A DNA stretch of 64,000 nt, from the NCBI RefSeq assembly GCF_900156175.1, contig NZ_FTMV01000013.1:124001-188000 (forward strand), read 5' to 3'. A program made the translations under genes and the position numbers. The notes below the pieces were generated by a model. That model worked only from the letters and a program-made list of their open reading frames with translations, was not told the origin of the DNA and did no database searches. Every line of letters begins with the position of its first letter. Positions within the stretch are counted from its first letter, which is position 1. The DNA is from Janthinobacterium sp. TND4EL3. Lineage in GTDB: Bacteria > Pseudomonadota > Gammaproteobacteria > Burkholderiales > Burkholderiaceae_D. This document shows positions 1 to 9,113 of this stretch, piece after piece.

Positions 1-2
1 CC

Positions 3-551
3 TTCGGCGCCTACAGCCGCATCCCCAGCCTGTGGCTGTATGGCGCGAACGACTCCTATTTTGCGCCAGCGCTCGCGCAGCGCCTGTTCCACTCGTTTGC
101 CGGTTCGGGCGGCAGGGGCGAGCTGTTTGCCTATGGACCGTTCAAGCGCGACGCCCACCTGACCCTGGGCAGCCGCGATGGCGTGGCCGTCTGGCTGCCG
201 CCCACCGAGCGCTTTCTGCAAAAAATCGGCATGCCGGTGCGCCAGGTCTACAGTGTGCCCGATGCGCCGTCGCCGCCCGACACGCATTTCGCGCCGCAGG
301 GCGATATCGCCGCCGTGCCCTATCTGGAAGAGCAGGGCCGCGCCGCCTACCGCGTCTTCCTGGAAAAAAACGCGCCACGGGCCTTTGCCTTGTCGGCCAG
401 CGGCGCCTGGGGCTGGGCCGAGGAGGGCGAAAGTCCCGATGTCCGCGCGCTGGCGTCGTGCCAGCGCTGGAGCAGCCTGCCGTGTCAGCTGTATTCGGTC
501 GATGAAAGCGTTGTTTGGCCGGGCGCCGGCGCCGTCGGCGGTGCGCAATAA
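3..551 (+). CDS. alpha/beta hydrolase family protein, C-terminal part (partial)
   Basis: The frame is open from the left edge and ends with TAA at 549-551, giving the last 182 residues of a larger protein. Near its start is WLYGANDSYF, the typical strand-plus-Asp segment that carries the acid of the alpha/beta hydrolase triad, and about 40 residues later DAHLTL, which fits the catalytic His. The nucleophile elbow would lie to the left of the window. After the hydrolase core there are about 120 further residues (ending VWPGAGAVGGAQ) without a motif I recognise. Substrate cannot be told. The fold assignment is fair; the function is open. Confidence 0.6.
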   Translation, partial: FGAYSRIPSLWLYGANDSYFAPALAQRLFHSFAGSGGRGELFAYGPFKRDAHLTLGSRDGVAVWLPPTERFLQKIGMPVRQVYSVPDAPSPPDTHFAPQGDIAAVPYLEEQGRAAYRVFLEKNAPRAFALSASGAWGWAEEGESPDVRALASCQRWSSLPCQLYSVDESVVWPGAGAVGGAQ

Positions 552-662
552 GCTGCCGCGCACGATAGTTGTCGCCGAAACGGGGGATGGGCGAATATAC
601 TAGGCGAAAAGGGAGGCGTTGCGCTTCCCGTCCGCCCTTATCATCAGCGAGAATTCACCCTT

Positions 663-2168
663 ATGGCGTCATCCCCAGAAAACCTCAGCATGGCCGTGTT
701 TTGCGACTTCGAGAACGTCGCGCTCGGCGTGCGAGATGCAAATTACGAAAAATTCGATATCAAGCCCATCCTCGAACGCTTGCTGCTCAAGGGCAGTATT
801 GTTGTCAAGAAGGCATATTGCGACTGGGACCGTTATAAAAGTTTCAAGGGCACCATGCATGAGGCGAACTTCGAACTGATCGAAATTCCCCACGTGCGCC
901 AGTCCGGCAAGAATTCGGCCGACATCCGCCTGGTCGTCGATGCACTGGACCTGTGCTACACCAAGGCGCATGTGAACACCTTCGTCATCATCAGCGGCGA
1001 TTCCGATTTTTCGCCGCTCGTGTCGAAACTGCGCGAAAACGCCAAGCAGGTGATCGGCGTGGGCGTCAAGCAGTCGACCTCCGACCTGCTCGTGGCGAAC
1101 TGCGACGAATTCATTTTCTACGACGACCTGGTGCGCGAGAGCCGCCGCACGGCCGCCAAGCGCGACGCGCGCGAAACTCCGGCGGCCAAGCGCTCGCCCG
1201 ACGAAGAAGTGCGCCGCAAGGAAAAATACGAGTCGCGCAAGACGGAAGCGATCGAGATGGCCGTCGCCACCTTCGACGCGCTGGTCTCCGAGCGCGGCGA
1301 CAGCGGCAAGATCTGGGCTTCGATGCTGAAGGAAGCGATCAAGCGCCGCAAACCGGATTTCAGCGAATCGTATTACGGCTTCCGCACCTTCGGCAACTTG
1401 CTGGAAGAAGCGCAGACGCGCGGCTTGCTGGAATTTGGCCGCGACGAGAAATCGGGCGCCTATGTCTACCGCAGCAGCGGCCTGGTGCCTGTCGCTGCGC
1501 CCGTGAACGGGGAAGTCGCCAGTGACGCGCTGATCGCCGGCGGCGAAGCCGTCGCGACGGCGGAAGAGGGCAGTCACCGCGAGGGCGGCAGCCGCCGCGA
1601 TTCGCGCCGCAATGGCCGTGGCGGCCGCAAGCAGAACGAGCAGCGCCGCGGCGAATCCGCGCCACAGGCCTTCGTGCCGGTGGCCGATGTGGAAACGTCC
1701 GTCGCCGTCATCGAGCAGTATGCGCCGGCGCCGCAGCCCGAGGTGGTGCACGAAGTGGCCGAAGCCGCAGTCGAGGTCGTGGCGGAAGAGGGCAACGCCA
1801 AGCGCGGTTCGCGCCGCAATGGCCGTGGCGGCCGCAAGAATGGCGATGGCGCACGTGAAGCGCGTGCCGAGGCCGTTGAGGTAGCGCAAGCGGCGCCGGT
1901 ACCTGAGCCGGTACCGGAGCCAGTCGCCGAAGTGATTGTGGAAGCGGCCGCCGAAGCGAAGCCGAAGGCCAAGCCGCGCACGCCGGCCCGCAAGGCGGCA
2001 GCGGCGAAGAAGCCGGCCAAGAAGGCGGCTGAAGCCGTGGCGGAAGCGGCGCCTGTGATTGAGGCGGCGCCGGTGGAAGTGGCCGTCGTGGCGGAAGACA
2101 AGCCGGCCAAGGCGCCGCGCAAGACCCCGGCGCGCCGTCCCGCGCGCAAGAAGGCGGAAGCTGCCTGA
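663..2168 (+). CDS. NYN (LabA/DUF88-type) nuclease-like protein with OST-HTH domain and basic repeat tail
   Basis: 501 residues. Residues 10-160 form a NYN/PIN-like domain: CDFEN (D15, N18), SADIRLVVDAL (D87) and SGDSDF (D113, D115) supply the acidic residues expected of a metal-dependent RNase. Residues about 190-280 (KIWASMLKEAIKRRKPDFSE through LLEFGRDE) look like an OST-HTH/LOTUS RNA-binding domain. From 285 to the end the protein is Ala/Lys/Glu-rich and low in complexity; RRNGRGGRK occurs twice, and the tail ends in PAKK/PARK motifs. NYN plus OST-HTH is a known pairing in bacterial RNA-processing proteins; the target RNA is unknown. M10 is a possible alternative start. It stands alone, with a weak hairpin terminator just after it. 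Confidence 0.8.
   Translation: MASSPENLSMAVFCDFENVALGVRDANYEKFDIKPILERLLLKGSIVVKKAYCDWDRYKSFKGTMHEANFELIEIPHVRQSGKNSADIRLVVDALDLCYTKAHVNTFVIISGDSDFSPLVSKLRENAKQVIGVGVKQSTSDLLVANCDEFIFYDDLVRESRRTAAKRDARETPAAKRSPDEEVRRKEKYESRKTEAIEMAVATFDALVSERGDSGKIWASMLKEAIKRRKPDFSESYYGFRTFGNLLEEAQTRGLLEFGRDEKSGAYVYRSSGLVPVAAPVNGEVASDALIAGGEAVATAEEGSHREGGSRRDSRRNGRGGRKQNEQRRGESAPQAFVPVADVETSVAVIEQYAPAPQPEVVHEVAEAAVEVVAEEGNAKRGSRRNGRGGRKNGDGAREARAEAVEVAQAAPVPEPVPEPVAEVIVEAAAEAKPKAKPRTPARKAAAAKKPAKKAAEAVAEAAPVIEAAPVEVAVVAEDKPAKAPRKTPARRPARKKAEAA
1601..1838 (+). repeat. in-frame direct repeat of 31 bp in the NYN gene tail
   Basis: Positions 1601-1631 and 1808-1838 are identical over 31 bases. They are 207 bases (69 codons) apart, so they keep the frame and encode the same basic segment SRRNGRGGRK twice. 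This may be an internal duplication of an RNA-binding patch. Confidence 0.85.
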
Positions 2169-2188
2169 TAGTTCGAGCAGGAACAAGC

Positions 2189-2218
2189 GGGGCGGCAATC
2201 GCATGCGCCCCGGCTTTT
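2189..2218 (+). terminator. weak hairpin terminator after the NYN gene
   Basis: GGGGCG at 2189-2194 can pair with CGCCCC at 2206-2211, followed by GGC and a short T run at 2215-2218. The stem is GC-rich and the T run only four long, so this is a modest candidate. Confidence 0.4.
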
Positions 2219-2304
2219 CCGGCCCTTGCCTTGCGCAAACCGCGCACCCCGATCTCCCCAAGCGTGTACGATGAGCCTGTTTTTAACGCAGCGGGCGGTC
2301 AGGC

Positions 2305-2922
2305 ATGTACCACGGTGAACGGTTCAACAGCATTTCCCATACGGTGGGCGCCGCCCTGGCGGCCATCGGCGGCGTCATCCTGATCGTCGCGGCGGCCCGC
2401 ACGGGCGACCCCTGGAAAATCGTCAGCTGCAGCGTATATGCGGCCATGCTGCTCACGCTCTATCTCACGTCCACCCTGTACCATAGCGTGCGCGGCAAGG
2501 CCAAGGCCGTGCTGCAGCGGCTCGACCATTGCGCCATCTACCTGCTCATCGCGGGCACGTACACGCCCTTCATGCTGGTGACCCTGCGCGGGCCGTGGGG
2601 CTGGTCGCTGTTCGGCGTCGTCTGGGGCCTCGCGCTGTTCGGCATCGTGCAGGAATATGTGTACGCAAAAGGCGCGCGCATCCTGTCGCTGGTGATTTAC
2701 GTGGCCATGGGCTGGCTGATCGTCATCGGCATCAAGCCGCTGCTGGCCGCGCTCGAGTGGAACGGTTTCCTGTGGCTGGTGGCGGGCGGCCTCTGCTACA
2801 CGGGCGGCATCGCGTTCTACGCCACCGACCACAAGCTGCGCCATGGCCACGGCATCTGGCATCTGTTCGTGCTGGCCGGCAGCAGCTGCCATTTTATCGC
2901 CATTTTGTTCTACGTTGCCTGA
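2305..2922 (+). CDS. hemolysin III / TrhA (YqfA) family membrane protein
   Basis: 205 residues, the usual length of the family, with about seven hydrophobic helices. Family marks are ERFNSISHTVGA near the N-terminus (His in TM1), TLYHS in the second helix region, RLDHCAIYLLIAGTYTPF, and the final HDxxH-like region LRHGHGIWHLFVLAGSSCHF. These histidines match the metal-binding positions of the PAQR/hemolysin III superfamily. The physiological role is unsettled in bacteria; the name comes from the Bacillus cereus homologue. It is a single gene between the NYN protein and a LysR regulator. Confidence 0.88.
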   Translation: MYHGERFNSISHTVGAALAAIGGVILIVAAARTGDPWKIVSCSVYAAMLLTLYLTSTLYHSVRGKAKAVLQRLDHCAIYLLIAGTYTPFMLVTLRGPWGWSLFGVVWGLALFGIVQEYVYAKGARILSLVIYVAMGWLIVIGIKPLLAALEWNGFLWLVAGGLCYTGGIAFYATDHKLRHGHGIWHLFVLAGSSCHFIAILFYVA

Positions 2923-3003
2923 CGTAGCGCGCAGCAGGGCCACCCTCGCTGACTATTGCCTGCAATCCATTATAATGCCCCGATCTGTGAAATAAGGGCA
3001 ACA

Positions 3004-3885
3004 ATGGATATCAACTCGGACGACCTGAAAATCTTCGTCACCGTCATCGACAGCGGCACCCTGAGCGCGGCCGCCGTGCATCTGGGACAAACCACCTCGG
3101 GCGTCAGCCGCGCCCTGTCCCGGCTGGAAGACAAGCTGGCCACGTCGCTGCTGACGCGCACCACGCGGCGCATGGAACTGACGGAAGAGGGGCAGCTGTT
3201 CCTCGACAAGGCGCGCGCCATCCTCGCCTCGATGGAGGACGTGGAAGAGTCGATCCGCATCCGCCGCCAGAAGCCGGCCGGGCGGCTGTCCGTCGATGCC
3301 GCCTCGCCCTTCATGCTCCACTGCGTCGTGCCCCACGTGGCCGAATTTCGCGCCATGTATCCGGACATCCGCCTTGAGCTGACCAGCAACGACCAGATTG
3401 CCGACCTGCTCGAGCACCGCACCGATATCGCCATCCGCATCGGCGCCCTGGTCGATTCAACCCTGCATGCGCGCGCCCTGACTGCCAGCCCGCTGCATGT
3501 GCTGGCCACGCCCGCCTACCTGGCGCGCCACGGCGAACCGGCCACGCCGGAAGCGCTGGCCGGCCATGCGCTGCTGGGCTTTGCCCAGTACGACCTGGGG
3601 AATAACTGGCCGCTGCGCCACGCAGCGGGCAACAGCCTGCAGATCGTGCCCGCGCTGGCCGCCTCCAGCGGCGAAACCCTGCGCCAGCTGGCCCTGCACG
3701 ACCAGGGCATCGTCTGCCTGTCCGATTTCATGACGAAGGACGACATCGCCGCCGGCCGTCTGGTCAAGGTGCTCGAACCGTTCTACACGGGCTACCGCCA
3801 GCAGATCCACGCCGTGTATTACCGCAATACGCAGCTGGCGCAGCGCATCAGCTGTTTCCTCGAATTCTTGCAGCAGAAGCTGTAG
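3004..3885 (+). CDS. LysR-family transcriptional regulator
   Basis: 293 residues. The N-terminal winged HTH is clear (DDLKIFVTVIDSGTLSAAAV, then QTTSGVSRALSRLEDKLATS and LTRTTRRMELTEEG). Residues about 90-293 form the periplasmic-binding-like effector domain (GRLSVDAASPFMLH, RTDIAIRIGAL, VCLSDFM), close to the subfamily that lacks an obvious adjacent target gene. I chose ATG 3004 over an upstream frame extension because AAGGG precedes it and MDINSDDLKIF is a typical LysR start. A TATAAT sequence lies at 2969-2974. The upstream hemolysin III gene is on the same strand, so no classical divergent target is seen; the inducer is unknown. Confidence 0.9.
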   Translation: MDINSDDLKIFVTVIDSGTLSAAAVHLGQTTSGVSRALSRLEDKLATSLLTRTTRRMELTEEGQLFLDKARAILASMEDVEESIRIRRQKPAGRLSVDAASPFMLHCVVPHVAEFRAMYPDIRLELTSNDQIADLLEHRTDIAIRIGALVDSTLHARALTASPLHVLATPAYLARHGEPATPEALAGHALLGFAQYDLGNNWPLRHAAGNSLQIVPALAASSGETLRQLALHDQGIVCLSDFMTKDDIAAGRLVKVLEPFYTGYRQQIHAVYYRNTQLAQRISCFLEFLQQKL

Positions 3886-4030
3886 GCGCGGGCATGAGGG
3901 CGCAATGCATGCAATGCGACACCTGAGGCGGGTAGAGCGGCCTGCTGCAGTGTTTCGCGTGGGAAAGTGTGTATTTTCTACCATGAAAGGCATGTTAGCA
4001 TGTTGAAACTTAAAATATTGCCAAAAAAAT

Positions 4031-5083
4031 ATGCGCAAAAATTTTGCCCTGATCGGCTTGTTATGCATGTCCAGCGCCGGTGCCGCTAACATCATCTATG
4101 CGGGCAAGGCGGACTGCCGCGTTGTCGAGCATGCGCGGGTGAGCGGGCATGCAGCTTACTGGAGTGGCGCTTGCAACGATGGCTATGCCAGCGGACCTGG
4201 TGCTTTGCAGTGGAGCAAGGACGGCAAGGCAACGGAACGTTATGAAGGAACGCTGAGCAAGGGCTTGCCTGAGGGCGCGGGCATTGCACAGTGGGCGGAC
4301 GGCAGTTTGCATGAAGGGAACTACCAGGATGGCCTGCTGCAGGGTCCTGCCGTAGTGATCTTTAAGAATGGGGCAAAATTGCAAGGCAATTTCGAGCGGG
4401 ACAAGCCAGTAGGCAATGTCAAGTTTGGCTCTCCGGGTGACGATCAGTATGAGGGCGGCTGGCAGGACGGTCCGGAAGGCCACGGCACCATGACATTTTT
4501 TATGGGGGGCGCCTATCGTGGGCAATGGCGCGAAGGACAACCGGTGGGTGACGGTGAGCTCTTGTATCCCAACGGATTGGTGCGGAAGGGGCGTTTCAAT
4601 GGCAGCTTTCGCCTGACGGCGCAGCCGGAGTTGCCCGTGGCAGGCAAGCAGTACACCATCAAGGAACAAAATGCGGCGCTCGGCTCGAACATTCGTGGTA
4701 TTGCCTCCGGTGGCTTTGACGTCCCCCCGGAAAAGTCATACGCCCAGTTGACGCCGGAGCAGCAGCAACTCGTGAAAAGACACTATGCAGTCTTGCAGGA
4801 TGACGATGCGCCACCGTATCTGGAAAAGGGCATGCTGGAATTATCGCGAGCAATGCAAGGCCTGATTTCGTACAGGGATGCTACCGGCGACTTGCACGTC
4901 AATGTCGCTGTCGATGAACAAGGCGTGGTGCAGAATGTCACGCTGCTGAAAAGCCCGGACAGCGAGTCCGCCAAGCTGGCGGCGACCATGTTCATGCTTC
5001 TGCGGTTTACACCTGGCCGTTGCGCAGGCCAGCCCTGTGCGATGGTAGTACCGTTCAGGTTTTCGCTCCGCTACAAGAAGTAG
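4031..5083 (+). CDS. MORN-repeat secreted/periplasmic protein with TonB C-terminal-like domain
   Basis: 350 residues with a signal peptide (MRKNFALIGLLCMSSAGAA). Residues about 40-200 hold five or six MORN-type repeats (YEGTLSKGLPEGAG, EGNYQDGLLQG, YEGGWQDGPEGHG, YRGQWREGQPVGDG). The C-terminal 75 residues (DLHVNVAVDEQGVVQNVTLLKS to FRFSLRYKK) resemble the TonB C-terminal fold found in periplasmic energy-transfer and envelope proteins, although no N-terminal membrane anchor or proline linker of true TonB is present. By eye its base composition is less GC-rich than its neighbours. MORN repeats often bind lipids or act as scaffolds; the role here is unknown. Confidence 0.72.
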   Translation: MRKNFALIGLLCMSSAGAANIIYAGKADCRVVEHARVSGHAAYWSGACNDGYASGPGALQWSKDGKATERYEGTLSKGLPEGAGIAQWADGSLHEGNYQDGLLQGPAVVIFKNGAKLQGNFERDKPVGNVKFGSPGDDQYEGGWQDGPEGHGTMTFFMGGAYRGQWREGQPVGDGELLYPNGLVRKGRFNGSFRLTAQPELPVAGKQYTIKEQNAALGSNIRGIASGGFDVPPEKSYAQLTPEQQQLVKRHYAVLQDDDAPPYLEKGMLELSRAMQGLISYRDATGDLHVNVAVDEQGVVQNVTLLKSPDSESAKLAATMFMLLRFTPGRCAGQPCAMVVPFRFSLRYKK

Positions 5084-5098
5084 CACGCCGGCCTGACC

Positions 5099-7972
5099 TC
5101 ACGCGGCCGCGTGCGCGCTGCTCAGCAGCAGTTCCACCTCGTGCGCGGGCAGCGGGTGGCTGAAGTAATAGCCTTGCGCCTCGTCGCAGCCGTGCTGGCG
5201 CAGGTAGTCCAGCTGTTCGGCCGTTTCCACGCCTTCGGCCACCACGCGCAGTTTCAGATTGTGCGCCAGGGCGATGATGGAGACGACGATGGCCGCGTCG
5301 TCCGCGTCGCGCGCCACGTCGTTGATGAAGCTGCGGTCGATCTTCAGCACGTCGATGGGGAAGGTGCGCAGGTAGGCGAAGCTGGAATAGCCGGTGCCGA
5401 AATCGTCGATCGACAGCTGCACGCCCAGCGCCTTCATGTCGTGCAGCTGGCTCACGGCCAGCGCCACGTCGTGCATGAACAGGCTTTCCGTCAGTTCCAG
5501 TTCCAGGCAGGCGGGCGGCAAGTCCGTTTCATGCAGCACGGCGGCGATCGAGGCCACCAGGTTCGGCTCGTTGAACTGGCGCGCCGACAGGTTGACGGCC
5601 AGGCGCAGATTGCCCAGCCCCTCCCGATGCCAGGCCTTGACCTGGGCGCAGGCCTGGCGCATGACCCAGGCGCCGATCGGCACGATCAGGCCCGTATCCT
5701 CGGCCAGTGCGATGAAGCGGTTCGGCGCCACCATGCCCAGGTCCGGATGCTGCCAGCGCAGCAGCGCCTCCACGCCGACGATGCGCCCGCTGGCCAGGTC
5801 CAGCTGCGGCTGGTAGTGCAGCACGAACTGCTCGCGTTCGAGGGCGTTGCGCAGCGCCGTTTCGATGCGCAGGCGCTCCAGCGTGGCCTGGTTCATGGCC
5901 GTCGTATAGAACTTGATGTTGTTGCGGCCCTGTTTCTTGGCGCAATACATGGCGATGTCCGCCTGTTCGATCAGGTTTTGCGTCTCGCCATTGAGGGTCA
6001 CGTCGCCGGGAGCGTCGTAGCGCGACATGTCGTAGACGGCCACGCCGATGCTGCAGGTAACGAAGAATTCCTTGCCATCGAGTAATACCGGCTGCGCCAC
6101 GGCATCCATCACGCGCTGCACGATGGCGCTGCTGAGGGTTTCATCGGCCTGTTCGCACAGGATGGCGACGAATTCGTCGCCGGACAGGCGCGCCACCGTA
6201 TCGCTTTCGCGCAGGCTGGCCTGCAGGCGCGTGGCGATGGTTTTCAGCAGCAGGTCGCCCGCCTTGTGGCCCAGGCTGTCGTTGACGAACTTGAAGCGGT
6301 CCAGGTCGATCAACAGCACCCACAGCGCGCGGTTCTTGCGGCGCGACAGGGCCATCGCCTGCGCCAGGCGGTCGCGCAGCAGGGCGCGGTTGGGCAGGCC
6401 CGTCAGCACGTCGTGGTGGGCGATATGCTGGATTTGCTGCTCGGCCAGCTTGCGCTCCGTGATTTCCGAGCCCGTGCCCCGGTAGCCGCGAAACTCGCCC
6501 AGCTCGTTGAACAGCGGTTCACCATTGACGCTGAACCAGCGCAACTGGCCATTGCGGTCGTGCATCGCGTATTCGAGGTTGGAAAAGGGCAAATGCGCTT
6601 CCAGGTTGGCGATATGCTGCTTGCCCCAGCGCGAATTGCGCATCTCCGGGTTGTTGTCCCAGCGCGTCATGCCGATGAAGCGTTCCAGCGGCATGTTCGA
6701 CTTGTCCGTGAAGCCGCTGGTGATGTGGGTGAAGCAGAAATTGACGTCCTGCTCCCAGTACCAGTCCGACGACAGGGCCAGCAGGCGGCGGAAGCGCTTC
6801 TCGCTTTCCTGCAGCGCCCGCTCCGTGCGCTGGCGCGCGCGCACGTCGGCGCTGAGCAGTTCATTGCTGCGCTTGAGGTCGGCGGTGCGCTGCTCCACCA
6901 GCAGTTGCACGCGGCGCGAACGCTGCGTCAGCGATTGCACGAAGGCGGCCGTCAGCAGACTGAACAGCAAACCCATGATGAGGGTGAACAGCGAGCCGAG
7001 GTGGTCGGCGAGGAAGGGGCGCGGATGGGCGTCGACGCGCACATGCCAGGGCCGCCCGGCGGCGGAGAAGGCGCTGTCGTAGCGGCTGTGGTACGCAAAT
7101 TGCAGCCAGCGGGGCAGCGATTGCCAGTTGCCGGCCGTGTTTTCCACCGTCGTCTGGCCGTGCTGGAAGATCAGTTGGCGGGGATCGGCGCCCGCGTCCG
7201 CATACACGCTCAGTTCCAGCTGCGGGTCGCCCAGCAGGTCGGCGCCGGCGAGGATCTTCTGTACCAGTTCGCCGGCGCGGATGACGGCCGCCGTGTCGCC
7301 GATCAGCGCCGCGCGCCGTTGCGCGACGGTTTGCAGGGGCACGCCGTGGCGATAAACGGGGCGCAGGATGACGAAGCCCTGCTGCGGCCCCTGCGCCAGG
7401 GCCAGCAGGCCCGTGGCCGTGGTCTGGCCGCTGATGATGGCCTGTTCCAGGGCGCCGGCCAGCAAGCCGTCCGGGCGCACGTTCAGGCCAAAGGCGGGGC
7501 GGTTGCCCTGCAGCGGTTCGAGATAATCGACGATCAGGTAGTTCGCGTGCTCGGCCACGGGATGGATGACGCCATCGCGCATTTCCGTCATCGCATAGTC
7601 GGGCACGATGCGCCGCAGCTCGGCCTCGAAGGCGGCGCGCTGCGCATGCGGCACGAGGCGGTGAAAATTGAAGGCCTGGATGAACGGGTGGCGCTGCAGC
7701 AGCGGCGTGGTGAAGTCGTGGAATTGCTCGCGCGTGACGGGTACGACGGCGGCAAACAGCTGGTTGGTGGTGGTCAGCACCTCCACCGCATCGTCGAGGC
7801 CCTGTTCGATGGCCGCCACCCTGGCGCCTGCGCGCTGCTGCAGGCTCAGGCTCATCTTGTCGTATTCGAGCTGGCTGATGGCGGCAAACAGCACGCCCGT
7901 CACGCTGACGCCGCAAGCAAAGGTCAATGCGGCCGCGGCGGAAATCGACAATGGCAGGCGGCCACGCAACAT
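5099..7972 (-). CDS. CHASE-PAS-GGDEF-EAL cyclic-di-GMP signalling protein
   Basis: 957 residues. An N-terminal TM helix (ISAAAALTFACGVSVTGVLF) is followed by a CHASE-like periplasmic sensor (about 70-310), a second TM helix (LGSLFTLIMGLLFSLLTAAF), a coiled segment, a PAS domain with PAC segment (about 390-520), GGDEF (about 530-700) and EAL (about 715-950). The GGDEF active site reads RLSGDEF and is preceded by an RESD inhibitory site at the right five-residue spacing. The EAL domain keeps EALLRW, the DDFGTGYSS segment, KIDRSF and EGVETAEQ, so it should be an active phosphodiesterase; SGDEF is a known active variant. The two outputs could be a switchable cyclase/phosphodiesterase or a GTP-sensing phosphodiesterase. 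Confidence 0.92.
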   Translation of the reverse strand: MLRGRLPLSISAAAALTFACGVSVTGVLFAAISQLEYDKMSLSLQQRAGARVAAIEQGLDDAVEVLTTTNQLFAAVVPVTREQFHDFTTPLLQRHPFIQAFNFHRLVPHAQRAAFEAELRRIVPDYAMTEMRDGVIHPVAEHANYLIVDYLEPLQGNRPAFGLNVRPDGLLAGALEQAIISGQTTATGLLALAQGPQQGFVILRPVYRHGVPLQTVAQRRAALIGDTAAVIRAGELVQKILAGADLLGDPQLELSVYADAGADPRQLIFQHGQTTVENTAGNWQSLPRWLQFAYHSRYDSAFSAAGRPWHVRVDAHPRPFLADHLGSLFTLIMGLLFSLLTAAFVQSLTQRSRRVQLLVEQRTADLKRSNELLSADVRARQRTERALQESEKRFRRLLALSSDWYWEQDVNFCFTHITSGFTDKSNMPLERFIGMTRWDNNPEMRNSRWGKQHIANLEAHLPFSNLEYAMHDRNGQLRWFSVNGEPLFNELGEFRGYRGTGSEITERKLAEQQIQHIAHHDVLTGLPNRALLRDRLAQAMALSRRKNRALWVLLIDLDRFKFVNDSLGHKAGDLLLKTIATRLQASLRESDTVARLSGDEFVAILCEQADETLSSAIVQRVMDAVAQPVLLDGKEFFVTCSIGVAVYDMSRYDAPGDVTLNGETQNLIEQADIAMYCAKKQGRNNIKFYTTAMNQATLERLRIETALRNALEREQFVLHYQPQLDLASGRIVGVEALLRWQHPDLGMVAPNRFIALAEDTGLIVPIGAWVMRQACAQVKAWHREGLGNLRLAVNLSARQFNEPNLVASIAAVLHETDLPPACLELELTESLFMHDVALAVSQLHDMKALGVQLSIDDFGTGYSSFAYLRTFPIDVLKIDRSFINDVARDADDAAIVVSIIALAHNLKLRVVAEGVETAEQLDYLRQHGCDEAQGYYFSHPLPAHEVELLLSSAHAAA

Positions 7973-8122
7973 GGGGTTCCCTATCTCACTTCATGGACAC
8001 AATTGCTCGGCAGCACCTGCCGGCCCGCGCAGGCCGTAGTTTGTCACAAACCACATCCATCATGCGGATTTTGCACCAAATCGCTGCTAATAAGCAACAA
8101 TATCTAAGGCTGTCGCGGACGA

Positions 8123-8896
8123 CTATCGGTTGCTGCGTGCGCCTGATTGCCGACGCAAACGCCACAGCTGCCATGCCGGCAACAGCCGGTTCAGGAAAGT
8201 CAGCCCTGCAATACGGCGCCAGCGCACCAGGCGCACGACGCGTACGGCGCGGCCTGCACCGAGCTGGTCGGGCTTGGCGGCGAAGAGGATGCGGTTGTTG
8301 CCGGCGATGCCATCGAAGCTGCAGACGGCGCCGCGGAAGGTCAGCATCAGGCGCTCCAGCATGGCGGGGTAGTGCTCGTCATAGCTGAACAGGTTGGCGA
8401 CGAGCACGCCGCCCGGCAGCAGGGTGCGCAGGCAGTCGGCATAGAAGCGCGCGCTGCCCAGGGCGGGCGGCAAGCCCGTCTCGTCGTAGCCGTCGAGCAG
8501 CAGCACGTCGGCACAGCCCGGATGCTGGCGGATATAGCTGACGGCGTCCGTTTCGATGACGCGCAGGCGCGCGTCGTCGGGCGGCAGCATGAATTGTTCG
8601 CGCAGCGCGATCACGTCGGCGCGCAGTTCCAGCACGGTGATGCGGGTGTCGGGCAGGTGGCGGTGGCAAAACTTCGCCAGCGAGCCGCCGCCCAGGCCCA
8701 CCATCAGGATATGCCGCGGGCGGGGCACGAACAGGGTAAAGCACATCATGGCGCGCGCATAGCGCAGCAGCAGATGGTCGGGGCGCGACAGCAGCATTTC
8801 GCTCTGGATCATGCCCGGCTGGAATTCCAGGCGGCGCCGGTCGCCGCAGGTATGCACCTGGGGTGCGCGCACGGTGGGTAATTTGCTATCCGGCAT
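8123..8896 (-). CDS. spermidine synthase-like methyltransferase-fold protein
   Basis: 257 residues from ATG at 8896; a 25-codon upstream extension is open but adds nothing family-like. The glycine-rich SAM-type loop MVGLGGGSLAKF, the acidic strand end ITVLELRADV and DVLLLDGYDETGLPP match the spermidine synthase fold (SpeE-like proteins with a Rossmann core). The N-terminal beta-domain of a true spermidine synthase is short here, so polyamine activity is uncertain; proteins of this type are often annotated only as fused or SpeE-like methyltransferases. It is convergent with nothing and stands alone. Confidence 0.75.
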   Translation of the reverse strand: MPDSKLPTVRAPQVHTCGDRRRLEFQPGMIQSEMLLSRPDHLLLRYARAMMCFTLFVPRPRHILMVGLGGGSLAKFCHRHLPDTRITVLELRADVIALREQFMLPPDDARLRVIETDAVSYIRQHPGCADVLLLDGYDETGLPPALGSARFYADCLRTLLPGGVLVANLFSYDEHYPAMLERLMLTFRGAVCSFDGIAGNNRILFAAKPDQLGAGRAVRVVRLVRWRRIAGLTFLNRLLPAWQLWRLRRQSGARSNR

Positions 8897-9113
8897 AGGG
8901 CGACTTCGCTGAGTGGACGGTGGGAGATGCTTTGTTGCATTCAGAGAAATCTGATAAGCTCCCGTGAGCATACCCGATTAATCCGCACCGAGCGTCCGTA
9001 TATGGCAGAGGCGGGCTGGCCATCTGCACGCCCGGCGTGCAAGCCGGAGCAGCGCTAGGCAGTTTACGGCACGCGGCGGCACGGCCGCGCAGTCGGGCAC
9101 CATGGAGACAAGC

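Noticed and set aside
6266-8107. A 613-codon plus-strand frame opposite the CHASE-PAS-GGDEF-EAL gene
   Set aside because: It has the composition of an antisense shadow and overlaps a gene with clear domains.
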